Source: Siphonodentalium dalli (taxonomy: Eukaryota; Mollusca; Scaphopoda; Gadilida; Siphonodentaliidae). From it: 64,000 nucleotides of DNA. Under the pieces are notes generated by a model. That model was not told where the DNA came from, ran no database searches, and saw nothing but the letters and a program-made list of their open reading frames with translations. Position 1 is the stretch's first letter. Each line of letters starts with the position of its first letter. Positions 12,772-23,913 of the stretch are shown piece by piece. Position numbers and translations under genes: made by a program. The stretch is from NCBI GenBank assembly GCA_032622095.1, contig CP136069.1, positions 47,158,194-47,222,193 on the forward strand, in the 5' to 3' direction.

Positions 12772-13552
12772 CTAGAAGGTGACCCGACTTCGTCCGGGGT
12801 TTGACCTTGAATTGTCTATTTTGAAGGCCAAGTGGGGTCAAGTGGGGTCACGATTTGACCCGTCCAAAACACTGCCCGAACAAAAGTACCCGACAAAAGT
12901 ACCCGTCGAAATCAATCCGGTTTTACCCAATTTGACCTTTTAACCCGATTTGATTTCCACTCAAGTATATAAACGCGCCTCATATACACACGCTCATTAA
13001 TTATCAAGTTTCAACGTAAAGATAAATTACCATCGGTGCCCGAGATATCGCCAAGACGTCTGAAACAGTCAAATGCATCGGCCGGTTAAGCGTTAACGTG
13101 ATCTAACGTTATGACCTCTAACGACGTCATAGAAGTTACGCATTGTTTTTATCACGATGGAAGATAGTACCACTTCTTCTTGATAATTGAGGCAGATAAC
13201 TAAAACGGATACATACGCATTATATATCGTTGGAAAGAGGAAACACGAAAGATTCTCACAGTGTCATTATTATGACTGGCATTTAATTATTCGCGCTGTT
13301 TGGAATCGATTTGTAAGCACCGAACTCAAATAAAAGTCCCGTAACACAGCCTAAAAACAGATTTGACCTCGGCACGTGAAAAGTTGACCTCGGATCTGAA
13401 AATAAATATGCCTATGCCACCCCCCGGCCGAAAATACCCCCACATACCAAGTTTCATCGAAATCGGGTCGGCCGTTTTCGAGTTCATCGCGAACACACAG
13501 ACCACAGACCACAGACAGATACACAGACAGATCTTCCAAAATTTATAATAGA
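12772..13552 (-). mobile_element. Non-autonomous Helitron, unit 1
   Basis: On the minus strand the element starts TCTATTATAAATTTTGGAAG at 13552 and ends at 12772 with the hairpin-forming cccggacgaagtcggg, a ten-base spacer and CTAG followed by T. These are canonical Helitron ends (5' TC, 3' hairpin, CTRR, insertion between A and T). It lies inside (TA)n. It encodes no Rep or helicase. Two more copies follow in the same orientation. Confidence 0.75.
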
Positions 13553-13564
13553 TATATATATATA

Positions 13565-14324
13565 CTAGAAGGTGACACGACTTCGTCCGGGCTTTGACCT
13601 TGAATTGACCATTTTGAAGGTCAAGGTCAGGTGGGGTCAAACACCAACACCTCAAAAATGGTGGAAATCGGCCCAGCGGATACCGGAAAATCGACCCAGT
13701 GGATACCGAGATACCCTATGCATCAAATTTCGTCCGTAAAAATCCGCCAGTTTAACCCGATTTGATTTCCACTCAAGTATATAAACGCGCCTCATATACA
13801 CACGCTCATTAATTATCAAGTTTCAACGTAAAGATAAATTACCATCGGTGCCCGAGATATCGCCAAGACGTCTGAAACAGTCAAATGCATCGGCCGGTTA
13901 AGCGTTAACGTGATCTAACGTTATGACCTCTAACGACGTCATAGAAGTTACGCATTGTTTTTATCCCGATGGAAGATAGTACCACTTCTTCTTGATAATT
14001 GAGGCAGATAACTAAAACGGATACATACGCATTATATATCGTTGGAAAGAGGAAACACGAAAGATTCTCACAGTGTCATTATTATGACTGGCATTTTATT
14101 ATTCGCGCTGTTTCGAATCGATTTGTAAGCACCGAACTCAAATGAAAGTCCCGTAACACAGCGTAAAAACAGATTTGACCTCGGCACGTGAAAAGTTGAC
14201 CTCGGATCTGAAAATCAATAGGCCCATGTTCGTTCCCGGGTCGAATTACGTGTCCGTACCAAGTTTGGTCGAAATCGGTCCAGCCGTGTTCGAGTCCATC
14301 GCGAACACACACACACACACACAC

Positions 14325-14386
<62 letters not shown>

Positions 14387-14410
14387 AGATCTTCCAAAAT
14401 ATATAATAGA
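13565..14410 (-). mobile_element. Non-autonomous Helitron, unit 2
   Basis: A second copy of the same family, with the same minus-strand 5' TC end at 14410 and the same 3' hairpin plus CTAG at 13565-13568. About 12 bases of (TA)n separate it from unit 1. It is longer than unit 1 mainly because a (CA)n tract expanded at 14305-14388 near its 5' end. Confidence 0.75.
14305..14388. repeat. (CA)n microsatellite inside a Helitron
   Basis: About 80 bases of almost pure CA repeat. At the matching place unit 1 has the short 'cacacagaccacagaccacagacag', so the microsatellite grew inside this copy. The Cys/Val-repeat open frames across it are artefacts. Confidence 0.9.
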
Positions 14411-14424
14411 TATATATATATATA

Positions 14425-14803
14425 CTAGAAGGTGACCCGACTTCGTCCGGGCTTTGACCTTGAATTGACCATTTTGAATGTCAAGGCCAGGTGGGGTCCA
14501 ACACCAACACCCGAAAAATGGTGGAAATCGACCCAGCGGATACCGGGAAATCGGCCCAGCGGATACCGAGACACCCTATGCATCAAATTTCGTTCGTAAC
14601 AATCCGCCAGTTTAACCCGATTTGATTTCCACTCAAGTATATAAACGCGCCTCATATACACACGCTCATTAATTATCAAGTTTCAACGTAAAGATAAATT
14701 ACCATCGGTGCCCGAGATATCGCCAAGACGTCTGAAACAGTCAAATGCATCGACCGGTTAAGCGTTAACGCGATCTAACGTTATGACCTCTAACGATGTC
14801 ATC
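14425..14803 (-). mobile_element. Helitron unit 3, lacking its 5' part
   Basis: The 3' hairpin and CTAG are at 14425-14428. Similarity to units 1 and 2 continues to about 14803 ('ctaacgatgtcat') and then stops without a TC end. The missing portion is the 5' half on the minus strand. Unique sequence and a (TA)n tract follow. Confidence 0.65.
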
Positions 14804-14973
14804 ATACAGATGGAGATAAGTTACAAACAGTGAAATTCTTGTTTGTATAATGTCTACTGATGAGTGCATCATGCACGAAAGGCCTCTAGACAACAAGATT
14901 AAATAGATTTTTACATCATGTTTCTCATTACTTGAACTTATATATTTTCTGTGCACACGTTTAAATCAGAGGA

Positions 14974-15228
<255 letters not shown>

Positions 15229-15437
15229 GTTTACCGCGTAACTATGACGTTAACGAACGTTACCTGACAAAATTTGGCGCCAAATGAAAAATGGCGGGAA
15301 AGCTTACAGGTGAAAGACGCGCCAAACATAGAAGCTACATGTGTAGCGTTGTGAAGAAAAGTCAATGCTTGAGTATATGGGAACTCATCTAGCTTAGAAG
15401 CAGTCCATACAATGTTGGACCAAGGAGAAATTGTAAA

Positions 15438-17074
15438 TTATGACCAACTCGCCATGAAACCACGGTCCTTATTAATGCCACGATAAAAACTTCCAAACAG
15501 TTCTATATGTTGTAATTCGGCCACACGTCTCTCTTTCATGTCCGAAAGTCCACCTCTTAATACTTTGATGCGGATGTCATCGGGTGTGTGTTGTGGTTGA
15601 CAGAAATGTTCTGCTATGGGTAGGTTCAAGTCCCTGTTGTTGATGTTCTGCCTATGCCCCGTCACTCGTTTGCAGAGAAGTTGGCCTGTTTCACCAATGT
15701 AATGCATTTCTGGACAATTTGCGCACGTAATGATATACACAACACCACTTGAGACACACGAGAACTGGCCCACATCCTGGAAAACGCGCCCATTGCGCAT
15801 AAGAACATCGGCCTTGTTAATTAACACACACATACCACATCTCGGCCTGTTACATGGAAATGTACCATTGGGTGACTGTCCACCAGAAGATGGTAGCTTA
15901 CTTGTTACTAATTTCCGCTTCAAGTTGGGTGGTTGCCTCATGGCGACAACCGGTCTTTCGTTAAACACGTTCCTGAGATGAAGGTCGCTCGTAATAATGC
16001 CATTCAGAGATGTAGTTATTGTGCGTAATTTTTCTAGCTGTGGGTGGTAGTTTACCACGAGGGGAACTCGATCTGATGATGTTTTGTCCCGATATTGAAG
16101 GAGCATCTCCCTGTCCAAACATTTCGCTTTTCCCAATTGTTTATTAATCGAACGTCTGTCGTATCCCAAATTCGAGAATTGTGAGCGTAGTTCACTGAAC
16201 TGTTCGTCTCTTACTTTTTCCTGAGAATTGATGCGCTGGTAACGAATGCCTTGACTGTAGATAATGGCTTGTTTCGTGTGGTCGGGATGAAAACTAATGG
16301 GGTTTAGATATGAAAATCTGTCCGTAGGTTTTCTGAATACCTTTGTGAATAACTGATCGGCATTGTTTTCGACTGTAACATCGAGAAAGCTGATATCGGT
16401 GTGAGAAAATTCCATTTTGAACTGGATTGAAGGATTGCACTGATTGAATGCTCGATGAAATATTTCCAATTCAGCGACTCCGTGTTCCCATATCATGAAT
16501 ATGTCGTCGATAAACCTGAGATAAATTCGCGGTTTGAGAGTCTGTGTAGCTAAGAACTTTTCCTCCAACTCTGTCATGAATATATTGGCATATTGAGGCG
16601 CCATGGGTGTCCCCATTGCAGTACCTTTAATTTGTCTGTAAAACTTATTCTCGAACACGAAATAGTTATGTTTAAGAATATATTCAATTAACTTCATAAC
16701 CGAATCTTTAGTTACTCCGTCTGATTCAGTATCATCGTCGTGAAATCTCTGTCGAACTGCCGCTATGCCATCTGTGTGTTCAATTTGAGAATATAGGGAC
16801 ACCACATCCATGGTGACTAACAGGGTATCCGAACTTGTTGTTCCAACGGCCTTTAATTTCCTGATAAAATCGGTAGTATCCTGTATGAAGCTATCTGACG
16901 CGCGAACTGTCGGTTTGAGTGTAGCATCGACATAACTCGAAATTTTCTCGGTTATGGTTCCAATTCCCGAAACGATGGGTCTTCCGGGGTTCCCTTCCTT
17001 GTGAATCTTGGGCAGGGTGTAGAAGATACCCGGTCGCGGTTTTGAAACGGTAAGCGGGGAGATAAGTTTGTCTG
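15438..17074 (-). CDS. Penelope-like RT with GIY-YIG endonuclease, N-terminus missing
   Basis: This encodes the replication protein of the element: reverse transcriptase plus a DNA-nicking domain for target-primed insertion. The frame is open from the junction with the inverted arm near 17074 to the stop at 15438-15440. A downstream Met lies at 16811. Upstream of that Met the frame still reads FYTLPKIHKEGNPGRPIVSG, the motif preceding RT motif A. Counting from the Met: motif A MDVVSLYSQI at 1-10, motif B KGTAMGTPMAPQYANIFM near 62-79, catalytic FIDDIF at 100-105, motif D ISFLDV near 140, and the 'TDRFSYLNPISFHP' segment near 163-176. A C-x4-C-x2-C knuckle follows at 320-328, then GIY-YIG (VVYI at 357, YIGETG at 371, R382, H386). 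No internal stop or frameshift is seen over these domains, so the copy is young although 5'-truncated. Confidence 0.9.
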
Positions 17075-17208
17075 TATATCAATGTGTATTTTCAAATGAT
17101 TGTTCATTCATGTACCCGACGAAGGCTGTATAGCCGAAAGCTAGTACGACATTAAAGATTTGATGGGTCTTTAATTGGTGTTATCATATATTGATAAGAA
17201 CTTCCTAT
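17064..17208 (+). repeat. Right inverted arm of the Penelope-like element
   Basis: This is the reverse complement of 15084-15228, ending CTTCCTAT at 17208. It replaces the missing 5' part of the coding region. Beyond it lie 35 bases of unique sequence and then (TA)n. Confidence 0.9.
17112..17147 (+). ncRNA. Hammerhead-ribozyme-like motif, inverted copy
   Basis: This is the same 36-base motif as at 15145-15180 but on the opposite strand, because it lies in the inverted arm. It has the same CCGACGA box with C at the normally invariant U position. Confidence 0.4.
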
Positions 17209-17242
17209 TAGACCAGACCCATACGGCTAAAGATATCAACAC

Positions 17243-17289
<47 letters not shown>

Positions 17290-17290
<1 letters not shown>

Positions 17291-20200
17291 TAGCAGAGTT
17301 ACCCGGCGTTGCCCAGGTTAATGTATGCTGTGGATATTTGTTGGGAATAGAGAATGCTCTTGCATAAAGTGTTATACGTTTTCTCATAAATTGTATATTC
17401 AAATAGCAGCACAAAACATGATTATTACAGTCATGGAATATAAGTAGTGGCTCACCTTGTCAATTGTCATTCTGTTTATCGCGATTAATCCGTTCCACCA
17501 TAATGAAGTATTTATTTATTTACAACTGCGTATACATTAGACGTTATGATATGACACATGTACATCATAAACACATTAGTTCGATAAAAGATGATAATTG
17601 GGTTTTACACATTGAGATGTATCAATCAATCTAGTGGGTTGGACTAAGACTCGAGGACACCTGGCTATCATATCTCCATGAAGATACAGATGTTTCAAAG
17701 AAATTTCCAGGTGCTCCTCTGTTCATGGTGCTATATATTGGCTAAATATTCTTAGTTTAAACGAAATGTTGCTGCGCATATATATCAGCTACATGTGCCA
17801 GGCACAGAGCGACTGTTTGAGTTGTTTATGTCAGTCGATGAGTCTGTTCTAAAACCCTTGTCAGGTGTCAGTATTGGTAGGATCCTGAAAAGTCTTGTGC
17901 TACTAACTGCATTTTCTTGTATATCAGAAGAAACTATATTTGACTGCACACTGTGACAACTATTCTTGAACAGGCCTTCCATATCTCTTGACAAATTGTA
18001 ACTTTTTGTGGAAACTGTATTGAATGGAACAGACTAAATTTTGTTATTATATATATGCAATCCTCTGACGGTTCGAAGTATCTCAGTTTGCACGAATATA
18101 TGTATCTCTTCAATAGAATGATAAATATACGTTTAATGCTTCTTCTAGTTATCTCTTTTTGCTAGCTCATTGTGTGAATGCCTTGATTGTCATTCCCATA
18201 TAAATATGACTGTTAAGAAGATATAATTGTTCAAGTGACTTATGTGGGTCACCATATGTCGGGATTGTGAAATGTGAACGCCCAACTAGTTAAAATGATA
18301 TGGATATGGCCTGGTGACTGTATATAAATTATATGTGGATATCGGCGAATAGCAATCTTATCAATGATAGTGCATATCTGCTCGCCATCCGTGACGCAAA
18401 CGACACCAAATGTGATTTAATTCATGGTATATCATTAGAGAAAAACGTGTATGAATTTGGTGGAATTTGGTTTATTAAATCAATTGTTGATGCAACGCTG
18501 ACTCGAACAACGCCATATTGCGAAGGTGATTATGTATTCGTTTGGTGGAAATCAGCGACAAAACTATTTCACCATATTTTTTTAATTTCCCCTCCCACCA
18601 ATAGCGTCATTTTAGAAAATATTAACCTGCACCATTATCTTCCTTGTAAAAAGTTACCCCTCTTAGAACGCCTTGGTGCCATCTCGATTGTACCGCGTGA
18701 AGTTATATATAGAACGCACACAGACAGACAAAAAGACAGACAGACAGCATGATTTTTGTATCAGTTTTTTGTGACCCCCCCCCCCCCCGTCCCTATTTCG
18801 GACTCAAGCTGCACACATTAAGACTCATTAGAGATTAGAGATGCATATATATGAAATTGGTGAAAATTGGCGAGTATCCAAATTCGTATCAAATTTGAGG
18901 TCCCCATATCTTTCACCCATAGGGTACCAATTTGGTGTATCTAAACCACACGATAAGATTCCTCGTATCACGGAGAAGAATATGTATCAATCTGGTGGAA
19001 ATCGGCACTAAACATATAGATATAATTTTTTGTGTCCCTCTCATCTCTATACACCACTGATTCGAATGGCCCCACTTTTGACATCCTTAAACCACACGAT
19101 TACACTCCTGATATCATGGAGATGATTGTTTATAAATTTGGCGATAATCGGCGACTAAATAATTTTGTTATCAAATTTGGTGCCAATCCCTCCCCTCTCC
19201 ATCTCTCACCCAAACAGCACCACTATGGCGTTTTTAAATCACGATTAGATTCCTCGTATCATGGATAAGAACGTGTATCAATTTGGTGGAAATTGGCGCT
19301 AAAATAATTGTGCATCAATTGTTGTGCCCCTGTCCCTTTCAATGCAACCCTGACTCGAATGAGGCCACATTTGACAGATAAAAGCCACACCATTAGACTC
19401 CTCATACCATGGGGATGATTTTGTATAAGTGTGGTGGCAATCGGCGACTTATTATCAAATTTAGTGCCCACCCCTCCCAATCTCTCAATCCAAAAACAAC
19501 AATTTGGCGTTGTTAAATCGCACAATTAGATTCCTTGTATCACAAAGAAGAATATATATCAATTTGGTGGAAATCGGCGCTAAAATTAGTTTTATTAATT
19601 TTGGTGCCCCTCTCCCCTTCCGTTCATCCCTGACTCAAACGACGCCACTTTTGACATATTTAAACCACAATGTTGGATTCTTCATATCATGGGGATGATT
19701 ATATGTAAGTTTCGTGGCAATCGGCGACAGAAAACAAATCTGCCCCCCCCCCCCCTTCCGGGCACCCCTGACGCGAACGGCGCAACTTTTGCCATATTTA
19801 AACCACGCCATTAGATTCCTCATATTATGGGGATGTTTATATATAAGTTTGGTAGACTCCTCATACCATGGGGATGATTTTGTATAAGTGTGGTGGCAAT
19901 CGGCGATTTATTATCAAATTTAGTGCCCACCCCTCCCAATCTCTCATCCAAAAACAACAATTTGGCGTTGGTAAATAGCACAATTAGATTCCTTGTATCA
20001 TGAAGAAGAATATATATCAATTTGGTGGAAATCGGCGCTAAAATTATTTTTATTAATTTTGGTGCCCCTCTCCCCTTCCGTTCATCCCTGACTCAAACGA
20101 CGCCACTTTTGACATATTTAAACCACACCGTTGGATTCTTCATATCATGGGGATGATTATATGTAAGTTTCGTGGCAATCAGCGACAGAACAAAAATCTG

Positions 20201-20413
20201 CCCCCCCCCCTTCCGGGCACCCCTGGCGCGAACGGCGCGACTTTTGCCATATTTAAACGGCGTCACTTTAGAAAATTCTAACCCCGACCATTATCTTTCT
20301 CGTAAAAAGCTACTCCTAGTAGACCCATTTGGCATCATCTAGATGGTCCCCTGTGAATTTCTATAGAACACAGACAGACAGACAGACAGACAGACATTCG
20401 CAAATATAGATAT

Positions 20414-20416
<3 letters not shown>
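17290..20416 (-). mobile_element. Helitron 3' end; possible long Helitron
   Basis: The minus strand ends in the hairpin cctgggcaacgccggg, a spacer, and CTAG (17293-17290) followed by T inside (TA)n. This is a clear Helitron 3' terminus. A possible matching 5' end, TCTATATCTATATTTGCG, lies at about 20416 next to another (TA)n, preceded by (GTCT)n as in the other Helitrons of this window. The link between the two ends is an inference. No Rep/helicase coding region is visible. The interior from 18330 to 20350 is a decayed internal repeat. Confidence 0.45.
18330..20350. repeat. Degenerate internal repeats with 'ggtggaaatcggcgctaaa'
   Basis: Units of roughly 150-320 bases repeat the themes 'atttggtggaaatcggcg', 'gacatatttaaaccacacc' and 'catatcatggggatgatt'. 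Bases about 19380-19800 and 19860-20250 are especially alike, pointing to a recent internal duplication of about 480 bases. C-homopolymers occur at 18775-18788, 19743-19755 and 20201-20210. The open frames are not credible genes. Confidence 0.65.

Positions 20417-20484
<68 letters not shown>
20410..20484. repeat. (TA)n microsatellite
   Basis: About 70 bases of TA repeat, preceded by a (ACAG)n run at 20362-20394. Confidence 0.9.
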
Positions 20485-20485
<1 letters not shown>

Positions 20486-22870
20486 TTATTATGTCAGAGC
20501 TATGGAGGCACGGACTCAGTATGAGTGTTCATTGCTTCATATTTGCGTGAACAAATTCTCATTTCTTAGCGAAATGGCCATGTGTCGATCGGAATGGTAC
20601 ATTGAGATGTTCCTCGAACCATATCAAGCTTGAAAACCGGTCCCGATTTTCACCCATATATATATATATATATATCTCTTTAATTCCTCCATAAATGAAG
20701 ATAGGATATACACATGTAATTTAACACGAACATACAAAAACAATAGAACATAGGAACGAGAACATAACATATATACCTGTACATACTTAATGTATGTGCA
20801 AATCCATATATAGTACTCGTGGACTGGACCAATTGGTGTTTCAGGGCGCAATTTAGTGCAATATTGGAAAGAGTATATGTTTATCTGGCGGATGGAACAT
20901 TTCTCAAAACGGCGAACCTTATATATAGATGCCATGGGAATCGCGTTTCATGTCTACAAGTGTATTGTTATTTTTGTGGGCATTAAAAGTTTGAACAAGC
21001 CAAGTATCAATATTTAGTTATTACTGTCACCCTAATAGAGCAATGATTACGGTAGTCTGCCATTGTTTTGATGTTTTATTCACAGCATTGTAAATGAATA
21101 TTGAGAAATTATGAAATATATTTACCAAAGGATATGAAGATATATATACAATCATGTCTCGGTGCAATGGGGATATCTTATACTAAGATTGTTTGTGAAG
21201 ATATATACACATATACATGTCTCCGGTGCAATGGGGATATATCTTACACTAAATAAATTTATTGTTTTTGTTTGGTTCGACCCTGCGTACGAAGTTGTAT
21301 GGAGTACGTTTTTGTACTGTGCGAATTCCGAAATGGATTGTGGAACGCACGAGTCATGTTGGACTTCGAAATGTGACGGTAATTGTTTATTTAATTATGT
21401 GTATCGTTACTTACTGTCTATAAACACGTGTGAATGATATGCTAATATGGTAGTTCTCGATTGTTCAAATAAATGATTTTATGCCCACATTGAGTGTAAT
21501 TTGGATTAGGCCTGCCAGTGAATATCGCATGTGTCGCTGCTAGTCACTGTGTTATTAGTTCCTGGTTGTCAGTGGCTGTCACTTAATTGGCCACTGTTCG
21601 ATGGTAATGATATATATATACCTGATTTGTTTCCAGTAGATATTTCTCCAAATGCCAACAAGAAATACGACGCAATTGTAACCAGGTTACTGATCGGAGC
21701 TAACACACGAGCAAACGTTGAGTCGACTTGCACAAAAAACAAAACACCTCGTATTTGTAACCAAGTAACTGGTTACAAATGCGTCGTTTTTTTTCTGCAC
21801 CAAAATCTGCTATATATGGTTTCCAGGACAACTGCTTCATGCACAACTTTTGCCCCGGAGATTTGCATGAAATTTTCATTCAAAATCGGTCACTTGGCCT
21901 CCCCTTAAATAACCTGTTTGGCGAACAGTTATGATTGTCACGAGACTAGAGCAATGATTACGGTAGTTTGCCATTGTGTAGATATGTATGGCGATGTTTA
22001 CACAGACGCGGTGATCGCTCACTGCAACATATCTAGGGAAATTACCACAATAAAGGGACCCAAGGCATTCGCAGTGGATAAATGTGCAAAACCATTTAAA
22101 AGTCTGAAAGAACATCACCACTAAGAAGAACATTGATAAATAGATCGACTTTTTTCTGTTATTCATTATAAGAAGTTTTCAAATAACAAAATCACATCAT
22201 GTGAACCGGTCCTGTACAGCCAAGTAGCAGTGCATGGTTGTGGTACTATGTAAACGCGTTAGCAGTGGACCCATATCACACCGGTAGCGTTTAGACGATA
22301 GCAGAAGAAATCAATATTTTTCATCGGCGAACATATATAAGAACAGACATAATGGGTGAGTTATTCCTATATGGAATTGCATGCAAGATGACCAACTATA
22401 TTTTTTACAAACAGATAAGTCGTATTGTCTGATAAAATGAGACTTTAATCACCATTTTTCACTATTGGACAAAAAACCAATATACCTGGATGTTTCACAT
22501 AAATGGTCCATCGATTATCCACTCATTGTGCTCCTCAATAGCTACTGAATCGAATTAATAATCTTTTGATGGCCATGCCTCACGGGATCACAAACTCGAG
22601 TTTGATAGATTGGCAATGGGACATGTACTTCCAAATGCAACTGTCTGCAGGTGGTAAGGGTACTATCTGACGGTGGTCTGCTATCAATTTAATGAGCTTT
22701 ATCTTAGTAAATTTAATACCGATCCAAATAGACTCATTGAAGTAATGAAAAATACAACTATGAACACGGTGTTTTGGTCCCAAACAAAAACAATAATTTG
22801 CACGACATGGGACAGAAACAGAAAAGTTAGTCTATTCCTGATATGGTAGAAATAAAGAGCACTCTAAATC
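20485..22870. other. Non-coding stretch with repeat remnants
   Basis: No host gene is supported. Bases 21135-21165 and 21195-21245 are a local duplication ('gtctcggtgcaatggggatat' type). Bases 22730-22862 match 34495-34640 and partly 45630-45670 ('attcctgatatggtagaaat'), another dispersed repeat. The open frame at 21250-21437 encodes a Cys-rich stretch but shows no signal peptide and no supported splice sites. Confidence 0.5.
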
Positions 22871-22874
22871 GGGT

Positions 22875-23190
22875 TGGGTAAAATTTCAGACAAATTGGGT
22901 AACAGATTTACCCAACACAATGGTGCATATGGCAACACGCTAGCGTTTAGTAACTTTTTACTTTTTGTTGGGTAAAGCATATGTTACCCAATTTGGGTCA
23001 ATTCTACCCAATGTTGGGCAATTTTTTAACTCAACGCAGGGTAACAATTTACCTAATATTAATTTCCCTTCCTCTTTGGGCGATATTTTGTACCCAACAT
23101 TGGGTGAATAATTACTTAATTATTGGGTCAAATCAACTAATGTTGGGGAGGGGGGGGGGGGTTGATAATCAATAACGTTGGGTTAAAAAT
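22875..23190. repeat. Cluster of TTGGGTAA / TTACCCAA motifs
   Basis: About ten copies of ttgggtaa, acccaacattgggt and variants in both orientations occur in roughly 310 bases. Several adjacent pairs form small palindromes, for example acccaatgttgggc and acccaacattgggt. It may be a decayed short-unit satellite or a MITE whose ends were multiplied. Confidence 0.6.
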
Positions 23191-23301
23191 AACTATTTTC
23201 GCGACAGTATATTCAGATATATCTGGAATAAAACATAGCTAAATTATTTCGTTGGACACAAATAATTATTCCAAGGTTGGAATTGCCTAAATTAGATCAA
23301 A

Positions 23302-23610
23302 CTAGCTGGGGTCCCGGTGTTGCGCGGGTCAAAAATGAGTAAATTGTTAGTGCCACTTCCAGTCATTTAAATGAATTATCAATAACATGAGTTAAACATT
23401 CAGATATTGCATGACACTCTCCGGATAAAGTTACCACGATCTTTTAAGTTGACAATAAACGCTTTTTATTGCTAACTATTAGTACATTTTAAGTTATATG
23501 AGATCGACGTCATCATTTCCCGTGTCAAATTACTTCGTTGTGCAAATTTTCCCACATATGTTCTGAGCTGATAATAAACGCTCTTCGTTGGTCATCTATG
23601 TTAAAATAAT
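23302..23610 (-). mobile_element. Helitron 3' end, minus strand
   Basis: The minus strand reads gacccgcgcaacaccggga, then ccccagCTAG at 23305-23302, followed by T. This is the Helitron 3' hairpin plus CTAG. The 5' TC end could not be fixed. The right limit given is where the next repeat family starts. Confidence 0.55.
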
Positions 23611-23913
23611 TTATTAGTATTCGGGGAATTAATTGTTTTTGGACCAAAATTTGCATATTTTCCTATTTTGTTTCAAAATTTTGGACTGAAATGGTCATCA
23701 GCTGGAAATTTTCCAACCTCAGGGGGGTGACAGGTTGGAAATTTCCTACACTTGGATAGCTTGTGTTCTGGTCCCTCCCCCGTGGCCAGTCAACAACTGC
23801 TAGTTAATTTAAAAAAACAATATTGTCATACATTTGGAAAACATTGTCAATGGAATTGTCATCAACCTAAGTGGGTGTGTCAGGTTTGAAATTTCAAACT
23901 CTAGGAAGGCTTG
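23610..23913 (+). repeat. GGAAATTTCC repeat, left half, split by a foldback element
   Basis: Sequence from 'aattgtttttggaccaaaat' onward matches 11050-11350. The match stops at 'ggaaggcttga' and resumes at 29142 beyond the 5.2-kb foldback element, where 'tgaggcctgtctagatgct' continues the same repeat (compare 11345-11375). Confidence 0.75.

Noticed and set aside
14082-14435. Cys/Val-repeat and Thr/His-repeat proteins
   Set aside because: Translation of a (CA)n microsatellite.
18333-18752. 139-codon open frame
   Set aside because: Lies in a degenerate non-coding repeat and ends in an (ACAG)n run.
21250-21437. Cys-rich small open frame (YCANSEMDC, CWTSKCDGNC) as a secreted peptide
   Set aside because: No signal peptide, no recognised fold, no supporting splice sites or promoter; composition is compatible with chance.
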